Assembly: GCA_025454155.1 (NCBI GenBank)
Contig: JALOOZ010000007.1
Location: 1 to 48,055 of the forward strand
Direction: 5' to 3'
Source of the DNA: Thermodesulfobacteriota bacterium
GTDB taxonomy: Bacteria > Desulfobacterota > Desulfomonilia > UBA1062
Length of the DNA stretch: 48,055 bases
Shown here: piece after piece, positions 11,585-20,619 of the stretch
Layout of the letters: every line of letters starts with the position of its first letter
How positions within the stretch are numbered: position 1 is the first letter of the stretch
Notes under the pieces: generated by a model
Databases searched by the model: none
The model's input: the letters and a program-made list of their open reading frames with translations, nothing else
What the model was told of the DNA's origin: nothing
Position numbers and translations under genes: made by a program

Positions 11585-11878
11585 TTATTGGGAGTGTTCC
11601 AGATCAGCGTTTTCCTCCAGAACGATATCTTCCATATCGAGCACATACTCTTCCACTTCTTCGTCGGCTTCCATGGGGACACCGCCCCCTTCGGGCATGG
11701 TCCCGAGGTCGGTCTTCACCTTGGCCAGTGAACGTTTCCTCTTTCTCTTGAGCATCCGTTTGGTGTCCTCGTTATTCTGATCCTCTCCACAGGAGGGACA
11801 GAGAGGCCGTTCTTTTCCCAAGTCATAGAATTTCGTGCCGCACTTGTAGCATTTAAATCGTGTCCCGAGATCGGCCAC
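11585..11878 (-). CDS. TIGR02300-like FYDLN acid zinc-ribbon protein
   Basis: The 97-residue protein has two CxxC knuckles, CYKCG and CPSCG, around the signature KFYDLGKERP, and an acidic C-terminal half (EADEEVEEYVLDMEDIVLEE). This is the architecture of the FYDLN acid family, small proteins of unknown function that may bind zinc. The start is GTG at 11878, preceded by AAGGAG. A basic KRKRKRS stretch separates the two halves. It stands alone, convergent to the cvpA-like gene and divergent from lpxC. Confidence 0.85.
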   Translation of the reverse strand: MADLGTRFKCYKCGTKFYDLGKERPLCPSCGEDQNNEDTKRMLKRKRKRSLAKVKTDLGTMPEGGGVPMEADEEVEEYVLDMEDIVLEENADLEHSQ

Positions 11879-11959
11879 AGAATGCTCCTTCAGATGTATT
11901 TAGAAAACACATACTCGTCGTGGGCCAAAGTTAATGTCAAGTGAAATATATTGATGCCC

Positions 11960-11983
11960 GCATCCCTCGATCCACCGGGATGC
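11960..11983. repeat. Inverted repeat in the FYDLN-lpxC divergent region
   Basis: GCATCCC (11960-11966) pairs perfectly with GGGATGC (11977-11983) around a 10-nt loop, and an overlapping CCGGG/CCCGG pair (11975-11979, 11985-11989) offers an alternative fold. There is no T-run, so it is not an ordinary terminator. Its position between divergent genes suggests a regulatory site, which is speculation. Confidence 0.4.
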
Positions 11984-12079
11984 ACCCGGGCCGTTCTTAT
12001 GAGAAGCCAAACAACGAGTCCAGCCACATATTAATAGGATTTGACTAATGGATACTCCTTACATAATCTAGGACCTGCC

Positions 12080-12886
12080 ATGGAGCGCAGGACCATCCGC
12101 ACAGAGACTTTGATCGAGGGCACGGGACTCCACTCGGGAGTTTCCTCCACCCTGTGCCTCAGGCCGGCTTCGGACGGTATCGCCTTCATCAAGGAAGGCG
12201 AACGCATCCAGGCAACCCCTTCAAATGTCATCGATACACGCCTGAATACCACCATCGGCAGAGGATCGGTGAGGATATCCACCATCGAGCATCTCATGGC
12301 GGCTCTGTACGGCATGGGGATCACCGATTGCGACATAGAGGTTTCCGGGACTGAGATCCCGGCCATGGACGGCTCCGCCTCCGCCATGGTCAGGTATATC
12401 CAGGAGGCGGGCACTGCATCCCTGGGGCTGCCGTGTGTCCCCATAGAGATCCCCGGGACCCTCCACGTCGATGGGGGAGCATCATGGATCGACGCAGTTC
12501 CGGGAGAGTTCTCTCTCAGCTACGAGATCGACTTTCCCGATCCGGCCATCGGCCGCCTGAAGTATACCTTTGATGGAACGGGCTTCCCCGAAGAGATAGC
12601 CCCCGCCCGCACCTTCGGGCGGATGCAGGATGTGGAAATGATGCGCTCGGCAGGGCTTGCCATGGGCGGTGGACTGCACAACGCGGTGGTGGTGGACGGC
12701 GAACGCATACTCAACCCCGGAGGCCTGCGTTTCCCCGATGAATTCGTCCGCCACAAGGTGCTCGACATCCTGGGCGACCTGTGGACGCTCCATGCCCCTC
12801 TGAAGGCAAGAATACGGGCCTACCGGGCCAATCATGCACTGCACATACGCCTGGCCAGGACCATCTTCGAAGGTTTGAAGGGATAG
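12080..12886 (+). CDS. lpxC: UDP-3-O-acyl-N-acetylglucosamine deacetylase
   Basis: LpxC removes the acetyl group from UDP-3-O-acyl-GlcNAc, the committed step of lipid A synthesis, in the cytoplasm. The zinc ligands are visible as His71 (in STIEHLMAALYG), His225 and Asp229 (in RHKVLDILGD); the general acid His252 is in ANHALH. The first block RRTIRTETLIEGTGLHSG is the standard N-terminus. I chose the ATG at 12080, preceded by AGGA; the frame is open back to a TTG at 12041. At 268 residues it is shorter than the 305 of E. coli, mainly at the C-terminus, but all motifs are present. A TTGACT at 12041 with CATAAT at 12062 could be its promoter. It is followed 5 bp later by ntrY. Confidence 0.95.
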   Translation: MERRTIRTETLIEGTGLHSGVSSTLCLRPASDGIAFIKEGERIQATPSNVIDTRLNTTIGRGSVRISTIEHLMAALYGMGITDCDIEVSGTEIPAMDGSASAMVRYIQEAGTASLGLPCVPIEIPGTLHVDGGASWIDAVPGEFSLSYEIDFPDPAIGRLKYTFDGTGFPEEIAPARTFGRMQDVEMMRSAGLAMGGGLHNAVVVDGERILNPGGLRFPDEFVRHKVLDILGDLWTLHAPLKARIRAYRANHALHIRLARTIFEGLKG

Positions 12887-12891
12887 AGACC

Positions 12892-15069
12892 ATGTCCAAG
12901 AAAACCAGGGAGATGATCATCGTTGCAGCCATTCTCCTGGTGATGATCCTCATGAGCATCGCCAAGACGAACCTGAGCAACCTGGGCCTCGTGCCTTCCA
13001 GCAATGCCGTCATCTTCACCATCATCAGCCTGAACGTCGTTCTGCTGATCCTGGTCGTGTTCCTGGTGACCCGCAACGTGGTCAAGCTCATGCTGGAGCA
13101 CAGGAGAGGCGTCCTTGGCACCAGGCTCAGGATTAAGCTGGTCGTGGCCTTTGTCACGCTGACCATCATCCCCACCGCAGTGCTGTTCTTCGCCAGCGTG
13201 GTGTTCCTGAACAGGAGCATGGAGGGATGGCTCTCCACGGAAGTTGAGAGCGCTATCGAGGAATCCATGAACGTGGCGAACATCTACTACCAGGAAGCCT
13301 CGGTGGACGCTATCCACTACGCCACATCCATCGCCAAGGAGATCACTGAACGCAGGCTCCTGAAGGAGGAGAACCTCAATATCCTTAACTCCATGCTCAA
13401 GGAGAAGATGATCCTCTTCCGCCTCTCCTCCGTGGTCGTCTTCTCCTCACAGGAGGAGGAGCTCGTCAAGATCCTCTCGCCCGACATCCGGGCAGACGCC
13501 ATGCCAAGCCCCGAATCCACCAACGTCCAGTCCGCCATGCTCGGCAAGAGCCTCTCCATGGTGGTGCAGAAGGGAACCGCAGACATCATCGAAGGCATCG
13601 TTCCCATCCGGTCTTCCTTCAATCCGAACGACGTGGTGGGAGTGCTCGTGGTTGACTATTATGTGCCCGAGAGCCTCTCGGGAAGGCTCAGCCTCATCAA
13701 GAGCTCCTTTTCCGACTATTCTCAGATCCTCCGGCTCAAGGGACCCATCAAGACCAACTACATCATCCTGCTCACCTCGGTGACACTCCTCGTCATCTTT
13801 TCCGCCGTCTGGTTTGCCCTGAACATAGCCAAGGGGCTCATCAATCCCATCGAGAAGCTCGTTGAGGGCACCCAGCGGATCTCCAAGGGTGACCTGGGCT
13901 TCAGGATCGATGTCCAGGCCGATGACGAACTGGGGATCCTGGTGGATGACTTCAACATCATGGTGGACGACCTGAAGACCTCGCGGAAAAACCTGGAAAG
14001 CGCCTACAACGAAATCTCCGCCCGGAACCGCTACATCATGACGGTCCTGAACACCATCTCCACCGGGGTCATCACCATCAACCAGCAGGAACAGATCGCG
14101 CTCATCAACCCTTCAGCCCAGAAGATGCTCGGGCTCATTCCCAACAAGGTGCTGGGGAGGCCTGCCTCAGAGGTGCTCTCGGGTGAGTACCTGCCCATCT
14201 ACACCGAGCTGGTGGCTGGCCTGAAGAACTCCCGCTCATCGACAGTCTCCAAACAGCTCTCCGTTTCCGTTGCAGGCAAGGGCCTGACGCTCATGGGGCA
14301 GGCGTCGCCGCTCCATGTGGAAAGCGACGAGAGCATGGGGGTTCTCGTCGTGTTCGACGACCTCACCCAGCTCCAGCGCATGCAGCGCATGGCCGCGTGG
14401 CGCGAGGTGGCCCGCAGGATCGCCCATGAGGTGAAGAACCCCCTCACCCCCATCCAGCTCTCGGCCCAGCGGCTCAGGCGGAGATATCTGGACAAACTCG
14501 GCGATGACGGGGAGGTCTTTGATGAATGCACCAGGGTCATCATCAACGAGGTCGACGTGATGAAGCGGCTGGTCAATGAGTTCTCGGCCTTCGCCAAGAT
14601 GCCCACGTCCATGCCTGTGCCCGACGACATCAACAAGGTGGTGACCGATTCGGTGGCGCTCTACCGGCAGGCCCACCATGGGGTGGAGTATATCCTTGAT
14701 CTGGATGACCGCATACCCCGGGTCGATATCGACAGCTCCCAGATGAACAGGGCCATCGGCAACCTGCTGGAAAACGCCACCACGGCCGTCCTGGGAAGCG
14801 ACTACGCCATCAAGAGGATCCTGATCAAGTCTGTTTACGACCCGGAGCTGCATATCGCAACCCTGGACATCATCGACACCGGTCCCGGGATCCCGAAGAA
14901 CGTGAAGGAACGGATGTTCGAACCCTACTTCTCCACCAAGAAGGGAGGCACAGGCCTGGGTCTCAGCATTGTGAATCGGATCATCGCGGATCACAACGGA
15001 TTCATCCGTGTGCGTGACAATGAACCGAGAGGAACCATATTCAGTATCGAACTGCCTGTGAAGGAGTGA
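12892..15069 (+). CDS. ntrY: NtrY-type membrane sensor histidine kinase
   Basis: The 725-residue protein has three N-terminal membrane segments (about residues 8-24, 39-60 and 81-105), a periplasmic sensor region, a fourth membrane segment (about 290-312), then HAMP, PAS (about 375-480), the dimerisation helix with the phospho-acceptor His512 in RRIAHEVKNPLTPIQ, and an ATPase domain with N, G1 and G2 boxes (LLENATTAV, DTGPGIP, KGGTGLGLSIV). This order is that of NtrY, which phosphorylates NtrX. I chose the ATG at 12892 (MSKKTREM), just after lpxC; the longer frame overlaps lpxC. The pair is often tied to nitrogen or redox or envelope control; the signal here is unknown. Confidence 0.93.
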   Translation: MSKKTREMIIVAAILLVMILMSIAKTNLSNLGLVPSSNAVIFTIISLNVVLLILVVFLVTRNVVKLMLEHRRGVLGTRLRIKLVVAFVTLTIIPTAVLFFASVVFLNRSMEGWLSTEVESAIEESMNVANIYYQEASVDAIHYATSIAKEITERRLLKEENLNILNSMLKEKMILFRLSSVVVFSSQEEELVKILSPDIRADAMPSPESTNVQSAMLGKSLSMVVQKGTADIIEGIVPIRSSFNPNDVVGVLVVDYYVPESLSGRLSLIKSSFSDYSQILRLKGPIKTNYIILLTSVTLLVIFSAVWFALNIAKGLINPIEKLVEGTQRISKGDLGFRIDVQADDELGILVDDFNIMVDDLKTSRKNLESAYNEISARNRYIMTVLNTISTGVITINQQEQIALINPSAQKMLGLIPNKVLGRPASEVLSGEYLPIYTELVAGLKNSRSSTVSKQLSVSVAGKGLTLMGQASPLHVESDESMGVLVVFDDLTQLQRMQRMAAWREVARRIAHEVKNPLTPIQLSAQRLRRRYLDKLGDDGEVFDECTRVIINEVDVMKRLVNEFSAFAKMPTSMPVPDDINKVVTDSVALYRQAHHGVEYILDLDDRIPRVDIDSSQMNRAIGNLLENATTAVLGSDYAIKRILIKSVYDPELHIATLDIIDTGPGIPKNVKERMFEPYFSTKKGGTGLGLSIVNRIIADHNGFIRVRDNEPRGTIFSIELPVKE

Positions 15070-15071
15070 GC

Positions 15072-16421
15072 ATGAAATACACCATACTCATCGCTGATGA
15101 TGAAGAGAACATTCGGCTCTCACTGAAAGGAGGGCTTGAAGACGAGGGTTATAACACGATCCTTGCCTCATCGGGAGAGGAGGCACAGAAGATCGTAGAG
15201 AAACAGGACGTGGACCTCTTGCTCCTGGATATCTGGATGCCCGGCAAAGACGGCCTGCAGACCCTGGAGGAGATAAAGCGTGACGGGCACGCCTTCCCGG
15301 TCATCATCATGACAGGCCACGGATCCATCGAGACAGCCATCCGGGCCACGCGACTCGGAGCCCTGGATTTCATCGAAAAGCCCCTGGACCTCAACAAGAT
15401 CATCATCACCATCAACAACACACTGCACCTGAAGGCCCTGGAGGAAGAGAATGCGCTGCTGAAAAAAAAGGCCGAGAAGGACGACGAGATCATCGGGAAT
15501 TCACCGTCAATTCTCAGGCTCAAGGAACAGATCGACCGGGTATCTCCCACGGACGCATGGGTGCTCATCCTGGGAGAGAACGGCACCGGGAAGGAACTCG
15601 TGGCCAGGCGCATCCATAAGAACAGCAGGAGGGCCGTTCATCCTTTCGTGGAGGTGAACTGCGCCGCCATACCCGAAGAGCTCATCGAAAGCGAGCTCTT
15701 CGGACACGAGAAGGGGGCCTTCACCGGCGCCACCGAGCGCAAGAGGGGCAAGTTCGACCTCGCCCACAACGGCACACTCTTCCTGGACGAGATCGGCGAC
15801 ATGAGCATGCCCACCCAGGCCAAGATACTCCGCATCCTTCAGGAGCAGCGTTTCGAGCGGGTGGGTGGCTCACAGACCATCCAGGTGGACGTGCGTGTCC
15901 TCACGGCCACCAACAAGAACCTGGAGCACGAGATCGCCGAAGGGCGATTCCGGCAGGACCTCTATTACCGCCTGAACGTCATACCCATCCTCGTACCCCG
16001 GCTCATCGAACGCCGTGACGACATACCGGAGCTGGTGGACCATTTCCTCAAGCTCTTCTCGCCGATGAAGGGCGGCAAGAAGAACATAACAGAGGGCGCC
16101 GTCAAGAAGTTCATGCAGCACGACTGGCCCGGCAATGTCCGGGAGCTCAAGAATATCATCGAACGGCTCGTGATCATGACACCGGGGAACACCATCACGG
16201 CCGATGACATCATCCCCCTGGGCACCAGGACAACCAACGAGATGGACAGGATCTTCGACATGCAGGAACTCAAGGACGCCCGGGCCGAGTTCGAGAAGAT
16301 CTTCATCGAACGCAAGCTCACCCAGTGCGGCAACAACATATCCAGGACCGCAGACCTCATCGGTGTGGAGAGGAGCAACCTGCACCGCAAGATCAAGAGC
16401 TTGGGGATCGATGTGGAGTGA
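15072..16421 (+). CDS. ntrX: NtrX-type sigma-54 activator response regulator
   Basis: The 449-residue protein has a receiver domain with phospho-acceptor Asp53 ([13 protein letters not shown]), an AAA+ domain with Walker A GENGTGKE, the sigma-54-contacting GAFTGA loop at residues 215-220 and the RVGG...[12 protein letters not shown] blocks, and a C-terminal Fis-type helix-turn-helix ([21 protein letters not shown]). It should activate sigma-54 promoters when phosphorylated by NtrY. AAGGAG precedes the ATG at 15072; a GTG at 15066 is an alternative. It follows ntrY by 2 bp. Confidence 0.95.
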   Translation: MKYTILIADDEENIRLSLKGGLEDEGYNTILASSGEEAQKIVEKQDVDLLLLDIWMPGKDGLQTLEEIKRDGHAFPVIIMTGHGSIETAIRATRLGALDFIEKPLDLNKIIITINNTLHLKALEEENALLKKKAEKDDEIIGNSPSILRLKEQIDRVSPTDAWVLILGENGTGKELVARRIHKNSRRAVHPFVEVNCAAIPEELIESELFGHEKGAFTGATERKRGKFDLAHNGTLFLDEIGDMSMPTQAKILRILQEQRFERVGGSQTIQVDVRVLTATNKNLEHEIAEGRFRQDLYYRLNVIPILVPRLIERRDDIPELVDHFLKLFSPMKGGKKNITEGAVKKFMQHDWPGNVRELKNIIERLVIMTPGNTITADDIIPLGTRTTNEMDRIFDMQELKDARAEFEKIFIERKLTQCGNNISRTADLIGVERSNLHRKIKSLGIDVE

Positions 16422-17967
16422 GGATGGATCAGTCCGAAAGGACCCGGGCGCCAAGCTGAACATCGCGCTGGTATACCCCAATACCTACTGGGTCGGCATG
16501 TCCAACCTCGGTTTCCAGCAGATGTACCGGCTCTTCAACATCCATCCGGGCATCCTGTGCGAGCGCTTCTTTACAGACAGGACACGGTCGGTGGAGGCGG
16601 ACAGGCCTCTTTCGGACTTCCACCTCATTGCCTTTTCCATCTCGTACGAGATGGACTACATCGAAGCCGTGCGCATCCTTGTGGATGCCGGCATAACGGT
16701 ATCCACCAGTCTGCGCCTTGGTAAACCGATCGTCATGGCCGGGGGGGCCGCCATCACCATGAATCCCGAACCTCTGGCCGATGCCTGCGATATCTGTTTC
16801 CTGGGCGACGGGGAAACCCTGCCGGAAAGTCTTCATGGGGCTTTCACGACAAGCTCCGGCTATGATGAGTTTCTCGACCGGATCGGCACTGCCGGCGGTG
16901 TGTACCTTCCGGCCCGCACCAGGCCTGTCAACGAAGGTGATGCCATCGCCTCCTTCGAAGGCCCCGCTCCCCGGCTCTCCCGGGCAGACCCGCTCACGGA
17001 CCCTGCCCGGACCAGTGTCTTCACCAGAGAGACTGCCTTCGGCGACATGTTCCTGGTGGAGACCGCCCGGGGGTGCCCCTTCACCTGCTCCTTCTGCGGT
17101 GCCCGTGAGATCTACTCGCCTTACCGGTGCGTCCCCCTCGGCAGGCTCGGCCCCATCCTCGATGAGGCCGCCGCGCACCGTGACAAGATCGGCCTGGTGA
17201 GCACCTCGCTCAACAATCACCCCGATGCCGCAGCCATCTTCTCCGAGATCCGCAGACGAGGCCTGAAGGTGGCACCGCCCTCGCTCAGGCCTGGCATGAT
17301 CAGCCCCGAGCTGATAGCGGCCCTGGGGGATTCAGGGGTCAGGGGGGTGACCCTCGCACCCGAAACCGGAGCCGAAGATCTTCGATTTTCTGCTGGCAAA
17401 CACATCCGCAACGAGACCATCCTGGATGACGTGAAGGCTCTCGTGACTGCAGGGATTCGCGATATCAAACTCTATTTCATGGTGGGCCTGCCCGGCGAGC
17501 ACCTATCCCACCTGGATGAGACCATCGACCTCATCAAGCGCATCCGCCAGACCTTTATCCATGTATCCCGTGGAAACAGGAAGATCGGCACGGTGGGCGT
17601 AAGCATCAACACCTTCGTGCCCAAGCCGCATACCCCCTTCGAACGGCAGCCCATGATCGAGCCCGGGGAGGCTAAATCTCGGATAAGGCGAATTCAGAAG
17701 GGCCTCAGGGGCGAAAGCAATGTCCAGCTGAGCTTTGAAGGGCCCAAGTGGGCCTACCTGCAGGCCCTCATATCCCGCGGAGACCGCCGTCTCCTGAGCC
17801 TCCTCATCGAGCTGGCAGGCCATGATGCGTCAACCTGGACCCGCATCCTGAAGCAGTGGCCGCTGAACCCGGACTATTTCGCCCTCAGGGCCAGACAGGA
17901 ATCCGAGGTCCTGCCGTGGTCCTTCCTCAGGGGCACCTGCAGTACGGAGGACAGCCATGACTGTTAA
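16411..17967 (+). CDS. Radical SAM protein (COG1032-like) of unknown substrate
   Basis: The 518-residue protein has an N-terminal B12-binding-like Rossmann region (LNIALVYPNTYWVGMSNLG, VMAGGAAITMNPEPLAD, DICFLGDGE) and a radical SAM core with Cys222, Cys226 and Cys229 in RGCPFTCSFCGAREIYSPYR binding the 4Fe-4S cluster. A GLPGE motif and a C-terminal extension follow. The canonical cobalamin-ligating DxHxxG is not visible, so cobalamin use is doubtful. The ATG at 16411 overlaps ntrX by 11 bases; I prefer it to a far upstream ATG inside ntrX. It overlaps radC by 11 bases, so these genes look like one operon. Reaction unknown. Confidence 0.85.
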   Translation: MWSEDGSVRKDPGAKLNIALVYPNTYWVGMSNLGFQQMYRLFNIHPGILCERFFTDRTRSVEADRPLSDFHLIAFSISYEMDYIEAVRILVDAGITVSTSLRLGKPIVMAGGAAITMNPEPLADACDICFLGDGETLPESLHGAFTTSSGYDEFLDRIGTAGGVYLPARTRPVNEGDAIASFEGPAPRLSRADPLTDPARTSVFTRETAFGDMFLVETARGCPFTCSFCGAREIYSPYRCVPLGRLGPILDEAAAHRDKIGLVSTSLNNHPDAAAIFSEIRRRGLKVAPPSLRPGMISPELIAALGDSGVRGVTLAPETGAEDLRFSAGKHIRNETILDDVKALVTAGIRDIKLYFMVGLPGEHLSHLDETIDLIKRIRQTFIHVSRGNRKIGTVGVSINTFVPKPHTPFERQPMIEPGEAKSRIRRIQKGLRGESNVQLSFEGPKWAYLQALISRGDRRLLSLLIELAGHDASTWTRILKQWPLNPDYFALRARQESEVLPWSFLRGTCSTEDSHDC

Positions 17968-18664
17968 CCCCGGAGGTTCCGGAAAACCCCACTACCTGGG
18001 CCACAGATTGAGGCTCAAGGAGCGGTTCCGCAAGTCCGGGAGGAAGGCCCTGGCCGATCACGAACTCATCGAGCTGCTGCTGGCGTATGCCGTCCCCCGG
18101 AAAGACACCAAACCCATTGCCAAGAGGCTCCTGGAAAGATTCGGGTCCTTCCAGGCAGCTCTCGACGCACCGCAGGAAAGCCTCGAAGAGACAAACGGCA
18201 TCGGTGATCATGCATCCACCCTCGTCTCCCTGTTCAGGGCATGCATGAACCGCTATCTCGAGCCGTCGGGAGACAACCGCACCGTGATCACCGGCCCTGA
18301 AGATGTTGCAGACTATGTGAGGGCAGAGATCGGGGGCAGTGCCAGGGAGCAGTTCCTGCTCATCTGCCTGAACGCCGCCGGCAGGATCATCCACACCCGC
18401 ACCATGGCCGAGGGTACTGTGGATGCTGCCCACGTCTATCCCCGGGAGGTGCTCAAGGCAGCCATGAACTGCAATGCCACGGCCCTGATCCTGGTTCACA
18501 ACCACCCCTCGGGAACCCTGGCGGCCTCCGAGCAGGACCTGCGGCTCACCCGCTCGCTCACGGAAATCTGTTCACAGGTGGGCATAAGCCTTCACGACCA
18601 TCTCATCGTCACCCGATCAGGTGCCTACAGCATCCGGCTCCAGGCCGCGTTGCCCAGGCGGTGA
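17957..18664 (+). CDS. radC: RadC family JAB-domain protein
   Basis: The 235-residue protein has an N-terminal helix-hairpin-helix region (ADHELIELLLAYAVPRKDT, then LEETNGIGD) and a C-terminal JAB/MPN domain with the metal-binding set Glu152, His181 and His183 (HNHPSG) and Asp194 (SEQD). The metal site is intact. RadC/UPF0758 proteins were named for DNA repair, but that role is disputed; the fold suggests a metallohydrolase. It overlaps the radical SAM gene by 11 bases. Confidence 0.93.
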   Translation: MTVNPGGSGKPHYLGHRLRLKERFRKSGRKALADHELIELLLAYAVPRKDTKPIAKRLLERFGSFQAALDAPQESLEETNGIGDHASTLVSLFRACMNRYLEPSGDNRTVITGPEDVADYVRAEIGGSAREQFLLICLNAAGRIIHTRTMAEGTVDAAHVYPREVLKAAMNCNATALILVHNHPSGTLAASEQDLRLTRSLTEICSQVGISLHDHLIVTRSGAYSIRLQAALPRR

Positions 18665-18694
18665 GCCCTGCGGCTTATGCCCGCCCCATGTAAA

Positions 18695-18708
18695 TCATTT
18701 GCAAATGA
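18695..18708. repeat. 14-bp palindrome upstream of the second radical SAM gene
   Basis: TCATTTGCAAATGA is a perfect 14-bp palindrome in an AT-rich pocket (18690-18750) within GC-rich DNA. A possible promoter lies just downstream (TTGAAT at 18717-18722, TAGTAT at 18742-18747, spacer 19 bp, longer than ideal). A dimeric regulator site is possible; this is inference. Confidence 0.4.
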
Positions 18709-18803
18709 AATGTAATTTGAATGTGAAATCAAATAATTAAATAGTATTCAGCGCCGATCTGACCGATAGTGCCCCCTAAATCTTCACACCAAGGAGAATA
18801 CCC

Positions 18804-20543
18804 ATGAAGGCAGAGAACCCGGTGCATCCGCAAGGATCACGAGCGAATATTCTCTTCACAAGCGTGTTCGGTCCCTATGCCGTGGATGACGAGTACGGGA
18901 GCCGGAAGATCAATCCCATGGAACTCTACCACAACCAGGTCACCCGGGAGCAGGGCCCCTTTTCTCTGCGCATGTTCCACCGCTCCTTCGGCCTCATGCT
19001 CATCAAGGAGAACCTCGATGCCCCATGCACGCTCCTGGACTTCCCGAGTCTGGATCGGTTCATTGATGAAATCACCATGCATTCCTACGATATTGTGGGC
19101 ATCAGCGCCATCATCCCCAATGTCGGCAAGGTGAAGAAGATGTGCGAACTCATCAGGACCCACCGGCCCGGGACGACCATAGTCATAGGCGGGCACATAG
19201 CCAACCTCCCGGACCTCGAACGCATGGTTGATGCCGACCATGTCTGCAGGGGGGAAGGCGTCCGCTGGTTCAGGGCGTTTCTCGGGCTCGATGTGAACGC
19301 CCCCATAAGGCACCCCTATGTATATTCCGGTTTCGGCACCCACATCCTTGGGGTAAACACGCCGGACAAGCCGGTAAACACGGCTGCCATGCTGATCCCC
19401 TCGGTGGGATGCCCCATGGGTTGCAACTTCTGCTCCACCTCCGCCCTGTTCGGGGGAAAGGGATCGTCCATCAATTTCTACGAAACGGGCGACGAGCTGT
19501 TCAGGGTCATGTGCGACATAGAGGCGACCATGAAGGTGAACGCGTTCTTCGTCATGGACGAGAACTTCCTCCTTCACCGCACCAGGGCGCTGAGGCTCCT
19601 GGAGCTCATGCAGGAACACCGGAAAGCCTGGGCCCTCTTCGTCTTCTCGTCTGCGCGGGTACTGAAATCATACACCATGGAGCAGCTCATACGCATGGGC
19701 ATATCCTGGGTCTGGATGGGTCTTGAGGGCGAGAACAGCTCGTACAAAAAACTCTGCGGCGTGGAGACGAAACCGTTCGTACAGGAGCTGCAGTCCCACG
19801 GCATAAGGGTCCTCGGGTCGACCATCATCGGCCTGGAAAACCATACTCCGGAGAACATCGAGAAGGTCATCGATCATGCCGTGAGCCACGATGCAGTCTT
19901 TCACCAGTTCATGCTCTATACCCCGATCCCGGGAACCCCTCTGTACGAGCAGCACCGCAGTGACGGGACCCTCCTGGGTGACGATGAAAGGCCGGCAGCG
20001 GACAACCACGGCCAGTTCCGCTTCAACTATCGCCACACTCACATAACAGAGGGCCAGGAAACCGGATACCTCCGCAATGCCTTCGTCCGGGACTTCGAAG
20101 TGAACGGGCCCAGCCTGGCGCGGATGATCCGCACCATGCTGGTCGGATGGAAAAGGTACAGGAACCACCAGGATCCCTGCGTTCGCAAACGACTGAAATG
20201 GGAGATCAAGTACCTGAAAACCACCTACGGGGCGGCGGTATGGGCCATGAAGAGGTGGTATCGGAATGATCCCCGGATGCATGCCATGATCGGTTCGATC
20301 CTCGCCGACATCTACAGGGAATTCGGGTGGAAGACCAGGATCATAGCACCGCTGCTGGGCATCATCGTGGTCTCTGCCATCAGGAGGGAGCAGCGCAGGC
20401 TCGCCACCGGCTGGTCTTACGAGCCCCCCGTGTTCTACGAGAAGAATGCCAGGGCCCTGGCGCTGAAGTCGCCGGAGCCATCCCCGGACAGGCCTCGGCG
20501 AGTCCCGCAGGGTGCACTCATGCCGCAGGCCGCCCGGAACTGA
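18804..20543 (+). CDS. B12-binding-like radical SAM protein of unknown function
   Basis: The 579-residue protein has an N-terminal Rossmann-like region of the B12-binding type (IVGISAIIPNVGKVKK, then TIVIGGHIANLPD and VCRGEG), but no cobalamin-ligating DxHxxG is visible. The radical SAM core has Cys203, Cys207 and Cys210 in VGCPMGCNFCSTS. The C-terminal 150 residues (MKRWYRNDPRMHAM, AIRREQRRLATGW) are basic and partly hydrophobic and are not part of the core fold. The ATG is preceded by AAGGAG. It has its own AT-rich upstream region, so it is probably a separate unit from radC. Substrate unknown; related proteins act in lipid, cofactor or natural-product modification. Confidence 0.82.
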   Translation: MKAENPVHPQGSRANILFTSVFGPYAVDDEYGSRKINPMELYHNQVTREQGPFSLRMFHRSFGLMLIKENLDAPCTLLDFPSLDRFIDEITMHSYDIVGISAIIPNVGKVKKMCELIRTHRPGTTIVIGGHIANLPDLERMVDADHVCRGEGVRWFRAFLGLDVNAPIRHPYVYSGFGTHILGVNTPDKPVNTAAMLIPSVGCPMGCNFCSTSALFGGKGSSINFYETGDELFRVMCDIEATMKVNAFFVMDENFLLHRTRALRLLELMQEHRKAWALFVFSSARVLKSYTMEQLIRMGISWVWMGLEGENSSYKKLCGVETKPFVQELQSHGIRVLGSTIIGLENHTPENIEKVIDHAVSHDAVFHQFMLYTPIPGTPLYEQHRSDGTLLGDDERPAADNHGQFRFNYRHTHITEGQETGYLRNAFVRDFEVNGPSLARMIRTMLVGWKRYRNHQDPCVRKRLKWEIKYLKTTYGAAVWAMKRWYRNDPRMHAMIGSILADIYREFGWKTRIIAPLLGIIVVSAIRREQRRLATGWSYEPPVFYEKNARALALKSPEPSPDRPRRVPQGALMPQAARN

Positions 20544-20561
20544 ATGAATGTGCTTGTGCGA

Positions 20562-20613
20562 CCCTGCATGAAAGAGCTAAGTTATGTCAGCTTCTTGCTC
20601 TCTTCATGCGGGG
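20562..20613 (+). terminator. Strong hairpin before rmuC: terminator, attenuator or RBS-masking element
   Basis: Bases 20562-20577 pair with 20597-20613 to give 16 base pairs (one G-T) with a single bulged C at 20602 and a 19-nt loop. The stem ends in CCC/GGG and is followed by GTTTTC, so it resembles a terminator with a short T-run. It ends seven bases before the rmuC ATG, and its 3' arm holds the only G-rich ribosome-binding candidate. It could end the radical SAM transcript, or control rmuC. Confidence 0.6.
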
Positions 20614-20619
20614 GTTTTC

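Noticed and set aside
12041-12069. TTGACT and CATAAT or TAATCT boxes as a leaderless lpxC promoter
   Set aside because: Spacing is 15 bp for the better -10, and an AGGA ribosome-binding site is present before the ATG, so the leaderless reading is not supported.
16204-16410. Upstream extension of the radical SAM frame into ntrX
   Set aside because: It would overlap ntrX by more than 200 bases and adds Ser/Arg-rich sequence with no radical SAM character; the ATG at 16411 fits better.
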